The translations under genes were made by a program, and so were the position numbers. The notes under the pieces were generated by a model. The model searched no databases and was not told the origin of the DNA. It saw only the letters and a list, made by a program, of their open reading frames with translations. This document shows positions 1-7,659 of a DNA stretch of 21,280 nt, one piece after another. How positions within the stretch are numbered: the stretch's first letter is position 1; each line of letters begins with the position of its first letter. The stretch is from an uncultured Treponema sp. Its GTDB lineage: Bacteria > Spirochaetota > Spirochaetia > Treponematales > Treponemataceae. The stretch spans positions 1-21,280 of the forward strand of contig CALCEK010000066.1 in the NCBI GenBank assembly GCA_937900125.1. Reading direction: 5' to 3'.

Positions 1-77
1 TCAAGAAATCTGAACAAGGTTGCTTAAAAAGTCGGCAAGGACAGAAAGTTGGAAAATAGTTTACACAAAACTATTGA

Positions 78-287
78 CACAATCCAGAATTCGAAATAGA
101 GGACTGCTTCGGACGCAAAAAAAAAAACGTGCGTTCCTCAGAAACGTTCCGTTCGTTCCAAGACATCTGCTACGTGTGCATCGCGCTGATGGGAATTGGC
201 AGAATAAAGCCAGAAGCCGTCCGCAGAGGGCTATTCCAGAATATGCCCCACATGCCGCTTTTCAAAGAATATGTCGCGGTTTGTTAA
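78..287 (+). other. Possible 3' remnant of an unidentified gene
   Basis: The frame starting at 78 is open for 69 codons to a TAA at 285-287 and crosses an 11-A run (117-127). The translation around 141-260 has a protein-like composition (hydrophobic stretch DICYVCIALMGIG, then RIKPEAVRRGLFQNM), but there is no start codon with a ribosome site and I recognise no family. Its last 57 bases run antisense to the end of the CPBP protease gene, so at most one of the two is likely to be coding there; the protease is better supported. It could be the tail of a gene broken by an indel in the A run, or chance. Confidence 0.2.
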
Positions 288-1010
288 CACGATGATTGCT
301 GCAGCGACCGTCACAACGATGGTTTCCACGCATTTTGTGTTCGGTGTCATCGCAATTTTTTCCTGCATAAAGTTCTCGAAAAGGTGGAAGACGATGCTTG
401 CGAGCATACTGCGCCCGTTCTTCACATACACCCATGTCGTGATGAATCCCATCGGAACTACGGAGATGAAAAAGTTCAGCATGTAGAAAACGCTCATCGT
501 GCGGATTTCCGCCTGATAGGTGCCTGGAATAAAGAACAGTGGCAGATGCCACGCGCCCCACACAAATCCAAAAATGACCGACTCCTTGAACCATGAGCAG
601 TATTGGGCGATTGAATCCTCGCCGTATCCCCGCCAGCCCACCTCCTCCAAAACAGAGGCAAGCAAAATTGTGAGAAGCGCAGAGCTGACTCCCGGTCCGT
701 CGAACGAAAATCCTTCTGTAAAAGAAAACTGCTCCAGTGATTCGCCGAACAAAACTGAAAGCAGGATGGAAGAAGTCACAATAGCGGCAAAAATCAAAAA
801 GCCCAGGAGGATGTAAAGAGGCTTTAGCTTGTAGAAGCCGAAAAGCTTTCGCTTGAAGTCCTTTTTCAGCGCATCGCTTTTTGAGGTGAACACGGTGATT
901 ATTGCGACCGTTGCGGGACTTACTAGCCCAAGGAGAAGTCCTATAGTGCAGCTTGCGCCCTCGTTGAACAGAATCGCAAAAAGCCAGAATACCCACGTCA
1001 CGGCAAACAC
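231..1010 (-). CDS. CPBP family intramembrane metalloprotease (Abi/CAAX-protease type), probably frameshifted at the 5' end
   Basis: Polytopic membrane protein of the CPBP family (type II CAAX prenyl protease/bacteriocin-processing fold). With the readable GTG at 1010 as residue 1, the three family motifs are present: EExxxR at 122-127 (EEVGWR), FxxxWxxxH at 147-155, and HxxxN at 209-213. These glutamates and histidines form the metal site, so the enzyme looks catalytically complete. Several hydrophobic segments surround them. The GTG has no good ribosome site. An ATG at 1045 with AAGGAG upstream starts MYIYK and would join this frame if one A were added to the AAA run near 1031-1033, giving MYIYKTKRFYLTVFAV. 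The true start is therefore probably 1045 with a 1-base deletion, either a sequencing error or a real mutation. It lies 52 bases downstream of the XRE regulator gene on the same strand, probably one transcript. The substrate is unknown; relatives include bacteriocin self-immunity and regulatory proteases. Confidence 0.8.
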   Translation of the reverse strand: MFAVTWVFWLFAILFNEGASCTIGLLLGLVSPATVAIITVFTSKSDALKKDFKRKLFGFYKLKPLYILLGFLIFAAIVTSSILLSVLFGESLEQFSFTEGFSFDGPGVSSALLTILLASVLEEVGWRGYGEDSIAQYCSWFKESVIFGFVWGAWHLPLFFIPGTYQAEIRTMSVFYMLNFFISVVPMGFITTWVYVKNGRSMLASIVFHLFENFMQEKIAMTPNTKCVETIVVTVAAAIIVLTNRDIFFEKRHVGHILE

Positions 1011-1053
1011 AGTCAGATAAAATCGCTTGGTTTATAAATATACATCTTTCACG

Positions 1054-1059
1054 CTCCTT
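1054..1059 (-). promoter_or_regulatory. Ribosome binding site pointing to an upstream start of the CPBP gene
   Basis: AAGGAG on the minus strand lies 8 bases before an ATG at 1043-1045. That ATG opens a frame that hits a stop after 10 codons, but one inserted A in the A run at 1031-1033 joins it to the protease frame. The site is why I place the original start at 1045 and not at the GTG at 1010. Confidence 0.55.
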
Positions 1060-1097
1060 AACTCTGTAATAATCACTCTGCGCCAAAAATCTGTGCC

Positions 1098-1970
1098 TCA
1101 CTCTTCCAGCCGTTCAGTTCCACGACCAAATCTGTAGGCGGGTGCATTTCCGTGCTTTTTTTTTGTGCGCCTTGAGCTGATGATTTTTGAGTCGGAATCC
1201 ACAAAACGGGTGAAGCGACCCGCGTTCTCAAGGCAAAACTCCGTGCCGTTTTTCATGCTGATTTTGGACGTGGCGTGAATCTGGTTTAGGCAGAGCCTTC
1301 CTTTCGCGCCGTCGAGCTCAACGTTCAAGTTTGAGTTCGTGTCAAACTCCATGCACCCGCTTGCGTTCGTGACAAAAACCTCCTCTGCCTTTCCCGAAAA
1401 TTCAATCTTCCCAAAGCTCATGTCGCGGATTCTGAGGCGGCTCACATGGGAGGAAAGCTCTACGTCCGCCACAAATTTTTCCGGAATGCGCACAAGGATA
1501 AAAAGCTGCTCCTTTGCCGCAGTGTCGGACAGCTTCGCAGAGCGATGAACCTTAACGTCCATTCGCCACCTATCCTCAATGATTTTCACCTTCACCAGAC
1601 TTGAAAGCTCAAGGAGCTGGTTTGAAGCGGCGCACACCAGAATCTTTTCATCGGCATTTTTCTCTATGATGATTTCGTGTGCCACGCCGACTTTGAGGTC
1701 AATCCGCTTCTTGCCGTCAAGGTCGTATTCGGTGCGACTTTCGTAAAGAAACTCGTTTTTGGAAACAAGGCTTTTCTCTTCACTCACGAGAGAATCGAGC
1801 GACTCGTTGAAGAGCGAGGAAATCGCAATCAGATTTGCGATGTCGGGGAGGCCAGTGCCACACTCCCACTTGGTGATTGCCTGTCGACTCACATGGATTT
1901 TTTCTGCTAGTTGCTCCTGCGAAAGTGCCTTCTGCTTTCTGAGCGTCTTTAGTTTCTCTGCAAAGTTCAT
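1098..1970 (-). CDS. XRE-family transcriptional regulator with C-terminal beta-rich (DUF4097-like) domain
   Basis: 290-residue protein with an N-terminal lambda-repressor-type helix-turn-helix at about residues 5-60; the recognition region reads LSQEQLAEKIHVSRQAITKWE, a very typical XRE/Cro sequence. Residues of about 90-270 look like repeated short beta strands, resembling the DUF4097 (putative adhesin-like) domain often fused to such regulators; I cannot confirm the Pfam match. The start at 1970 is chosen over an in-frame ATG at 2036 because AGGAG lies 5 bases upstream. It precedes the CPBP protease gene by 52 bases on the same strand, a common regulator plus membrane-protease pairing that suggests it controls that gene and itself. 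An 8-bp inverted repeat, GTAGCATA (1994-2001) and TATGCTAC (2048-2055), flanks the likely promoter and could be its operator; this is inference. GC content here (30 of 60 bases at 1441-1500) is higher than in the cobalamin genes downstream. Confidence 0.8.
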   Translation of the reverse strand: MNFAEKLKTLRKQKALSQEQLAEKIHVSRQAITKWECGTGLPDIANLIAISSLFNESLDSLVSEEKSLVSKNEFLYESRTEYDLDGKKRIDLKVGVAHEIIIEKNADEKILVCAASNQLLELSSLVKVKIIEDRWRMDVKVHRSAKLSDTAAKEQLFILVRIPEKFVADVELSSHVSRLRIRDMSFGKIEFSGKAEEVFVTNASGCMEFDTNSNLNVELDGAKGRLCLNQIHATSKISMKNGTEFCLENAGRFTRFVDSDSKIISSRRTKKKHGNAPAYRFGRGTERLEE

Positions 1971-2059
1971 GGTTACTCCTATTTGCAGGCAGTGTAGCAT
2001 ATTTTTCCCCTGCTTAACAGAAATCAGCGGTGACAAAATGGAATTTTTATGCTACGTAT

Positions 2060-3740
2060 CGTGGCATGCCATTGCGCTACGCTTGACTCTTTCTAGAGAG
2101 TACCCATATGTAATAATCCTGACGTTAGGAAAAATTGTAAAATTTTCGTAATCATTTTTTCTAAAAAAGTGTGTAATTTTAAATTTTGTTGTTTGTTAAA
2201 ACAAAACGTTCGGATTTTCTTCATTTCTAAAATACCATTTTTATATACCAATCTTAAGAACTTTCGTTTCAATGGTTAAATTTGCACTCTTTGTTTTCAC
2301 AATCAAAAACCTAACGATAGATATATTTTTTATGTTTTTTTCGTATTTAAATAAATTATGTGATTCTATTTATGGAGGAAAATTAATATTGATATTTTTA
2401 TTGTGAACAAGATTATCTATTTTAAAATTGTAGTAAATAGTAATTCCCCAAACAAAATACATTTCTAGCTATTTGTACCTAAATTCTACCATAAATATCA
2501 AATATTAGGCGAGAGATTCCAATATCTTACATTTGTTCTAAATTTTCAATCGTAGCAAGAATGTGTTTTTATCTTTTTATACATGGTTATCTCTAAAAAT
2601 TGCAATTTTTAGAGATAACTCTGAAAAAGCGATGTTTTAAGTCGTGAAATGCCCACATTATTTTGTAGTATGAAAATTCTTATTAAAAAATTGTGATGAG
2701 AGTTTTATTTCAGATTAGAGTAAGAAAAAAGTAATTAAGAAAGTGCTGCTCTCCTTAGAGTAAATATCTATTGAGAAATTATCATTTTTTAACTAATGAA
2801 GCTCCCCGACGCAGAGCGGTGAGGAATTAGATCTTCCTTAGATTAAAATAATCTTAAAATGATAATCTAGACATATATCGTTTTATACGGAGATTTTGAA
2901 AAAAAAAACATAAAATAATCTTAAAAAGTCTTTAAGAAAAAAAAGATGCTTATTTAGCTGACGTATATCGTCTCACAGTTGGTTTTAAAACTAAATTAGT
3001 CATAAGCATGAATACAAAATTTAAGTTTATTTTAAAAGATATAAACTTAAGTCTATAGAATATTTAAGAATTTTTAATACAACTCCAGAAAATACATTTT
3101 ACATAAAGTATATTCAAAAATAAGTGCACAAACATTTTTAAACGTCTGCTCTCGGGATAAATCGTTTTCCTAACGTTTGTTTTAGAGATAGGGATACATA
3201 AGCTTAAAATTTCAAATTTCAAACTTAACCTTTTTCTATAAAAAATGGATAAAACAAAAGTCAAAAAGAAGAATACCAGATGTATTTCTTTTCTTGGGGG
3301 GAATAACTGAAAATTGTATAGTATACTTGTTTTTTGTATACACTATTTATGTATTTTATGGCATCTAAAAGCGGGTTTTTACCGCGTTGATAATTTGTTA
3401 CCAAAGGTTACTTTTGGAGAGCAAAGTTTGCCAAAATTTCTGGCCGAGTCAAACAAAGCAAAGACTTTCTCGAAATAAATCTCAGGTTAAGAGGCGACTG
3501 ATATATAGAAATACACACAAGGCGTTGTATAAATTTAACATCTTCTGTATTAAAAAGTAAAAAAATCAAGAATTTTATACTTTTTTCGACTAAATTATAA
3601 TAATAGTAGATATTATTTTTACTAATATGGATAACAAAATGCACACTTTGCCAGAATTGCGTATTTAAGATTATTTTTGGGAAAAAGTTTGTTTTTGCAT
3701 AAATATTAAAACATTGATTTACTATTAAATTATTTACACA
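2060..3740. other. AT-rich stretch with no convincing gene
   Basis: About 1.7 kb of very low GC (13 of 60 bases at 2521-2580). The longest open frames (3064-3264 and 3408-3644, both minus) lack ribosome sites and have low-complexity translations rich in K, I, N and Y, so I do not call them. I find no tRNA, no rRNA and no CRISPR-type repeats. The recognisable structures are the 34-bp palindrome at 2586-2619, a small GC-richer spot at 2800-2822 (CTCCCC...GGTGAGG), and an imperfect hairpin around 3317-3346 (ATAGTATAC facing GTATACACTAT). Confidence 0.5.
2586..2619. repeat. Perfect 34-bp palindrome
   Basis: The 17-base left arm, GTTATCTCTAAAAATTG, is followed directly by its exact reverse complement with no spacer; the centre is TTGCAA. 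It lies in AT-rich non-coding DNA, hundreds of bases from the nearest gene. As RNA it would form a strong hairpin on either strand but has no T run right after the stem, so it is not a classical terminator. It may be a copy of a dispersed palindromic repeat or a protein-binding site. Confidence 0.75.
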
Positions 3741-3756
3741 TAACTCGTTGACCTGA

Positions 3757-4016
3757 GTGGAAACAGGTTTCCGAACAGGTCTATTGCTAATTTTGGCTGA
3801 GAAATATTCGCTCGAAATGGCAAAAAGTCATGGTACGAGTGATATTGGTATCCCCCTGCCAACTCAGCTACAGGGGCAATCTATAGATAATTCATGTTTC
3901 CCGCAAAGAAATATGTTTCGCTTACACTCAACAATGACGACAGAGCCACGCCTTTACGATTCTTTGAAACTACGTTTCTCAGAATGATGCGAAAAAAATT
4001 CTGGGCAAGCTTTTAA
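3757..4016 (+). pseudogene. GC-richer patch, possible decayed gene
   Basis: This patch has 26 G or C in 60 bases (3841-3900) within surroundings near 22-28%. Two plus-strand frames divide it: one open from 3757 to 3987, and another from an ATG at 3894 to a TAA at 4014-4016 (40 codons, beginning MFPAKKYVSLTLNN). The second has a protein-like sequence but no ribosome site. Overlapping partial frames in a compositional island fit a frameshifted relic or an imported fragment. It also contains the palindrome GGAAACAGGTTTCC (about 3759-3772) and CCCCTG...CAGGGG (about 3853-3876). I cannot name a family. Confidence 0.2.
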
Positions 4017-4205
4017 TTTAAATATAAAGCCGAGCTTTACCAAGTGTTTAAGCGTCTTATTTTTTACACTCTAAATATATAAAATATCTAAATATGTCTA
4101 TAAAAGTATAACGCTCTGCGTTTTAATTATAAGGGGGTATAAAGATATACTAAGTATAGGTATGTAAAAGGTGCAGTTTTTGTCCAAGAAAAAACTATCT
4201 CAAGA

Positions 4206-4224
4206 GCAAGCACAAGGTGCTTGC
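4206..4224. repeat. Short hairpin, 8-bp stem and 3-base loop
   Basis: GCAAGCAC and GTGCTTGC are separated by AAG. Read on the minus strand it lies just beyond the terminator of the ATPase gene. It could be a second, back-up stem-loop or a copy of a small dispersed palindrome. Confidence 0.5.
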
Positions 4225-4244
4225 GAAAGAAAAAATGCCCGATT

Positions 4245-4308
4245 AAAAAAATAGCCAGATTTTATGCAAAGGAGCTTTTTTCTTGACTCCCCCGCTAAAA
4301 TCTGGCTA
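4245..4308 (-). terminator. Rho-independent terminator of the ATPase gene
   Basis: On the minus strand, 29 bases after the ATPase stop codon, the arms TAGCCAGATTTTA (4308-4296) and TAAAATCTGGCTA (4264-4252) pair perfectly over 13 bp, followed at once by seven Ts (TTTTTTT). The 31-base loop can form an inner GGAG/CTCC stem. The T run follows the arm only on the minus strand, which sets the direction. Confidence 0.75.
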
Positions 4309-4315
4309 AGGATAA

Positions 4316-4335
4316 CCTTTAAACTATTTTAAAGG
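4316..4335. repeat. Small inverted repeat at the end of the ATPase gene
   Basis: CCTTTAAA and TTTAAAGG surround a 4-base loop directly after the ATPase stop codon (4337). There is no T run, so it is more likely an RNA 3'-end structure than a terminator. Confidence 0.45.
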
Positions 4336-4336
4336 C

Positions 4337-5929
4337 CTAAAAAATCTCCTTCCAATCGGAGATTCCCAACGTTGTAGCATTAAAAACAAGCGCGACTTTA
4401 TGAATCGTTTTTCCCATATCCTTGTATCGTGCTGTGTATTTTTTTTCGTCAATGCGAGCTAAAGCATCTGCCAGCACGTCTTCAACGGGAAAGCCTTTAT
4501 CTGCTTTAAGGATAAATACATATATGTCCGTGTCCGTCTGCAAAATAATATCGTTACGAATATCGAGCGAACTGTTTGGCTGCAAAACTTCAAAGCCTGT
4601 CAACTGTAAAATGCTATGAAATGCCACCAAAAAAATCTGCTCAGGAGTTTCCTTTTTTTTCTTTACGGCGGGAATGTCCTTTATAATAGAAGAAAAATGC
4701 TCAAAAAACAAAGCCAGCTCACCAGCTTTGAGTTGTTCCGTAAACTGAGAAATTTCTGTTCCTAAGCGGGAGGCTGTTCCAATATTTGTGTAAAATGACA
4801 AAACTCCCTTTAAAAATCCCTGCCGAACTTCCGCATTTGGCAAACCGAGATGACATAAATTGTTTTTTGCGTCCGAATTTTGCAATGTTAAATATCCGCA
4901 TTGATAAATCAGCGTGATTAGGTCATCTTCTGTCCACCTATAATCACTCAAAGACTCAAAATCAACCGAAAGTCCTAAAATAATATTAAATAAATCGTAA
5001 CGGCTAGCTTGCAACATTTTTATGAGCATAGCGGGAAGCCCCGTCTGAAACCAATACGAGCCAAATTCTCTAGAATCTAAGGCATTTAAAAGGCTAAATG
5101 GGTTGTAAAGCTTTTGAAAATTGTCCGTTTGCCGCACAAAATTATACCCCCCATACCTATCAGAAACATCTTTTAAAATTGTTTGAGGAGAAACTGAAAA
5201 ATCTGCGGCAAAAGCTTCGAGTTCTGGGGCAAAATTTTCCTGAATTTCGTCCTGCGTAAAGCCACAAATGTTTGCAAAATCTTTATGAAAACTGATGTCC
5301 TTAGCTTGGTTTGAGCCGTTAAAAATGTTTACGCTCGCAAACTTTGTAATCCCACACATTAAGACAAATTTAAGGTAAAAATCATTTCCATTTAAAACGC
5401 TATAAAATTCCCGCAAAACATCGCGATTGTGGTTTTCTTCGGGAGTAAAAATCGCATCCAAAATGGGCTTATCGTAATTGTCAATCAAAATAACGACAGG
5501 TTTTCCGCTAATTTCGTATGCTCTCCGAATAATATGCTCAAATCGACTAGAAAATGACCTGCGTTCTTGGTGCTTGCCGTAGCGCGTTTCTTGTTCGGAT
5601 AAAAACGCCTCAAGAAAATCTTCAAGTCTGCCTTCTTGCGTGTAAACATCGGTGCTAAAATCGAGCGTAAAAACTGGATATTCTTGCCATTCGTCTTCAA
5701 GTGCAGAGATTGCGAGTCCTTCAAACAAATCGCGCCGTCCGCGAAAATACGCTTCAACTGCGGAAAGCAACATTGTTTTCCCAAAAAAGCGCGGGCGGGT
5801 CAAAAAATAAAAACTCCCAGTTTTTGCCATTTTGTAAACGAACAAACTTTTATCAACGTACAAATAGTTTTCGCTGCGAACTTTTTCAAAATCGTGGATT
5901 CCAATTGGTAATTTTCGTGATTCACTCAT
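4337..5929 (-). CDS. AAA-ATPase-like protein with C-terminal PD-(D/E)XK nuclease-type domain, altered key residues
   Basis: 530-residue protein of the family with an N-terminal AAA-ATPase-like domain (PF09820 type) and a C-terminal PD-(D/E)XK nuclease-like domain (PF08011 type), common in several copies in Treponema, Bacteroidales and Clostridia; its cellular role is unsettled. Visible are the family opening LPIGIHDFEKVRSENYLYVD (7-26), the Walker A region TRPRFFGKT (44-52; usual form RPRRFGKS) and Walker B VVILIDNYDKP (145-155). The usual family sequence there is LIDEYDKP, so the catalytic glutamate is Asn151. In the nuclease domain D460 remains, but the ExK element reads IYVFILK, so Ile473 replaces Glu before K475. 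Both active sites may therefore be damaged while the reading frame is intact. The start at 5929 is chosen because family homology begins there; no Shine-Dalgarno site is seen, and TGCTATACT (an extended -10 sequence) lies only 7 bases upstream, which would give a nearly leaderless mRNA. Single-gene unit with its own terminator. Confidence 0.85.
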   Translation of the reverse strand: MSESRKLPIGIHDFEKVRSENYLYVDKSLFVYKMAKTGSFYFLTRPRFFGKTMLLSAVEAYFRGRRDLFEGLAISALEDEWQEYPVFTLDFSTDVYTQEGRLEDFLEAFLSEQETRYGKHQERRSFSSRFEHIIRRAYEISGKPVVILIDNYDKPILDAIFTPEENHNRDVLREFYSVLNGNDFYLKFVLMCGITKFASVNIFNGSNQAKDISFHKDFANICGFTQDEIQENFAPELEAFAADFSVSPQTILKDVSDRYGGYNFVRQTDNFQKLYNPFSLLNALDSREFGSYWFQTGLPAMLIKMLQASRYDLFNIILGLSVDFESLSDYRWTEDDLITLIYQCGYLTLQNSDAKNNLCHLGLPNAEVRQGFLKGVLSFYTNIGTASRLGTEISQFTEQLKAGELALFFEHFSSIIKDIPAVKKKKETPEQIFLVAFHSILQLTGFEVLQPNSSLDIRNDIILQTDTDIYVFILKADKGFPVEDVLADALARIDEKKYTARYKDMGKTIHKVALVFNATTLGISDWKEIF

Positions 5930-5934
5930 AAAAA

Positions 5935-5945
5935 AAGTATAGCAG
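5935..5945 (-). promoter_or_regulatory. Candidate extended -10 promoter of the ATPase gene
   Basis: TGCTATACT on the minus strand ends 7 bases before the ATG at 5929. It matches an extended -10 element (TGnTATAAT), but no good -35 is seen and the start of transcription would fall almost on the start codon. Confidence 0.3.
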
Positions 5946-6047
5946 ATGTGGCAACTAGATTCCAGACACATTTTGCACTATACTAATGAAAAGTCAAAGA
6001 TTCGGAATAGCAAATTTCTTAGTTTTCCGATTTGTTTTGAGGAGAAT

Positions 6048-7388
6048 ATGTTTCCACCGTTTGAGCAAAGTGCCGCATTTGAAGAATGTAAAAAAATGAT
6101 TTCGCTACTTGACGCTGGTTTTTTGGAGCTAAAATGCGATTCCGAGCCGCAAAATCGTAGCCGACGCGGAGTTATGCTTGGCGTTTTGCTTGCAACGGAT
6201 TTTGATGGAAAAACGTGGATTCTAAAAACCGTATCTGGACTGCGAAATTCGCTTGCGCTTTGCGATGGCATTTCTGACCCAAATTCCATTTACGTTGAGC
6301 CGATTGTGGATTCTAAAACGATAGATGCAGCTCTTTTAAAAAACGATTTTGAAATTCACCAGTTGACAAATGAAATAAACGCGCTAAAAAAGAACAATGA
6401 GCAAACAAAAACTCTTGCCCGCTTAAAAGAAAAACGCAAAAACCTAACGAACGAATCTTTGAACAAAGTCCGCCAGCTGTATGCGTTTTTTTGCGCTGAC
6501 GGAAAAATGCGTCCGCTCAAGGAAATCTGCAAAAAAAATCCGCCAACGGGAATAGGGGATTGTTGCGCCCCAAAACTTTTGCATTACGCATTCAATTTTA
6601 ATTTGACTCCACGTAGCATGGCGGAAGTTTTTTATAGTTTTATTCCCAACGATAGCTTACACGGAAAACTTTTTTCTCCTTGTGATAGCCGCTGCGCTTT
6701 GATTTTGCCCGCAATGTTGGGACTTGAAATTGTTTACCGAGATTCGAGCATTGTCGTTGTAAACAAACCGAGTGGACTTTTGAGCGTTCCAGGACGTGGG
6801 GCGGACAAACAAGATTGCGTTGTGAATCGATTAAAGCGACTTTTCCCCGATTGTATTGCGCAACCTGCCGTGCATCGACTTGATATGGAAACCAGCGGAC
6901 TTATGGTTTTGGCGTTTACAAAAGAATCCCATCGAAAGCTTTGCGCACAATTTGCATCTGGCGCAGTAAAGAAAAAATACGTTGCGCTTTTAGATGGCGA
7001 TTTTCAAAAAAAGCAAATTTCGCCTTGCGGAACAATGAATTTGTTTTTTCGACTCGATGTTGAAAATCGCCCGCACCAAATTTGGGACGCGGAAAATGGA
7101 AAACTTTCTATAACAAATTGGAAAATTATCCGATTGGAAACCTATCGACCGATTAACAAAAAAAAGCGAACCGTGACTCGTGTGGAATTTTTTCCGCAAA
7201 CAGGCCGAACTCACCAATTGCGCCTTGCCGCCGCAGACAAACACGGCTTTGGCATTCCGATTGTAGGCGACTCGCTTTACGGAAAATGCGATGACGGCGA
7301 ACGGCTTTTTTTGCACGCGGAAGAAATTACGTTTTTGCATCCAACAGACGAGCGAATTATGCACTTTACAGCAAAATGCCCATTCTAA
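6048..7388 (+). CDS. RluA-family RNA pseudouridine synthase, long form with N-terminal extension
   Basis: 446-residue enzyme that converts uridine to pseudouridine in rRNA or tRNA. The C-terminal half (from about residue 225) is the RluA catalytic domain: IVVVNKPSGLLSVPGRG (235-251), catalytic motif HRLDMETSG (276-284) with D279 as nucleophile, and GRTHQLRLAA near the end. The N-terminal 220 residues match the extension of long RluA proteins: a small beta region (GVMLGVLLATDFDGKTW), a charged coiled coil at about 100-142, and a cysteine-bearing segment (GDCCAPKLLHYAF, then PCDSRCALIL) that might bind metal. The start at 6048 is chosen for the GAGGAG just upstream; the in-frame ATG at 5946 lacks one and lies before the family homology. 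Exact target (23S U746, tRNA U32 or other) cannot be told from the sequence. It stands alone, divergent from the ATPase gene and convergent with the cobalamin operon. Confidence 0.9.
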   Translation: MFPPFEQSAAFEECKKMISLLDAGFLELKCDSEPQNRSRRGVMLGVLLATDFDGKTWILKTVSGLRNSLALCDGISDPNSIYVEPIVDSKTIDAALLKNDFEIHQLTNEINALKKNNEQTKTLARLKEKRKNLTNESLNKVRQLYAFFCADGKMRPLKEICKKNPPTGIGDCCAPKLLHYAFNFNLTPRSMAEVFYSFIPNDSLHGKLFSPCDSRCALILPAMLGLEIVYRDSSIVVVNKPSGLLSVPGRGADKQDCVVNRLKRLFPDCIAQPAVHRLDMETSGLMVLAFTKESHRKLCAQFASGAVKKKYVALLDGDFQKKQISPCGTMNLFFRLDVENRPHQIWDAENGKLSITNWKIIRLETYRPINKKKRTVTRVEFFPQTGRTHQLRLAAADKHGFGIPIVGDSLYGKCDDGERLFLHAEEITFLHPTDERIMHFTAKCPF

Positions 7389-7560
7389 TTATCCGTCCTT
7401 CTTGAAAAACGTAATTCCGAAGAATCTGTGTAAAAAGGGATTCTAGGGAATTTTTGAATAAAACAGTTACTTCCTATAATGTACATTCTGTCTACCTAAA
7501 TAAAATAAGGAATCACCCTAAAAATGCTTACCTCACCCCCAACATAAATTAAAATCCCCG

Positions 7561-7596
7561 AAAAATCTAGTTTCTCTGTAAAACAAACGCTAGATT
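7561..7596 (-). terminator. Probable terminator of the cobalamin operon
   Basis: On the minus strand, 63 bases after the cbiB stop codon, AATCTAG and CTAGATT form a stem followed by five Ts and CGG. The stem can also extend as AATCTA-GTTT/AAAC-TAGATT with a 2-base bulge. It is moderate in strength, but the position fits the end of the operon. Confidence 0.4.
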
Positions 7597-7659
7597 CTTT
7601 ATACATTGCGGGAACAGAATGACCTACTAGACAGACTCTAGGCATAACAAAAAAATAAA

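Noticed and set aside
262..1101. 279-codon minus-strand frame overlapping the CPBP gene
   Set aside because: Rich in C, R, H and F with no membrane pattern; the other frame carries all three CPBP motifs.
2845..2926. AAAATAATCTTAAAA present twice (2845-2859 and 2912-2926)
   Set aside because: A 15-base A/T match in DNA of about 22% GC is close to what chance allows, and the flanks do not extend the match convincingly.
3064..3644. Two minus-strand frames of 66 and 78 codons in the AT-rich stretch
   Set aside because: No ribosome sites; low-complexity K/I/N/Y/F composition expected from random AT-rich DNA.
7389..7659. Possible small gene (70-codon minus frame ending at 7496) between the convergent genes
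   Set aside because: It overlaps the end of cbiB, lacks a ribosome site, and the stretch is better explained as the operon terminator region.
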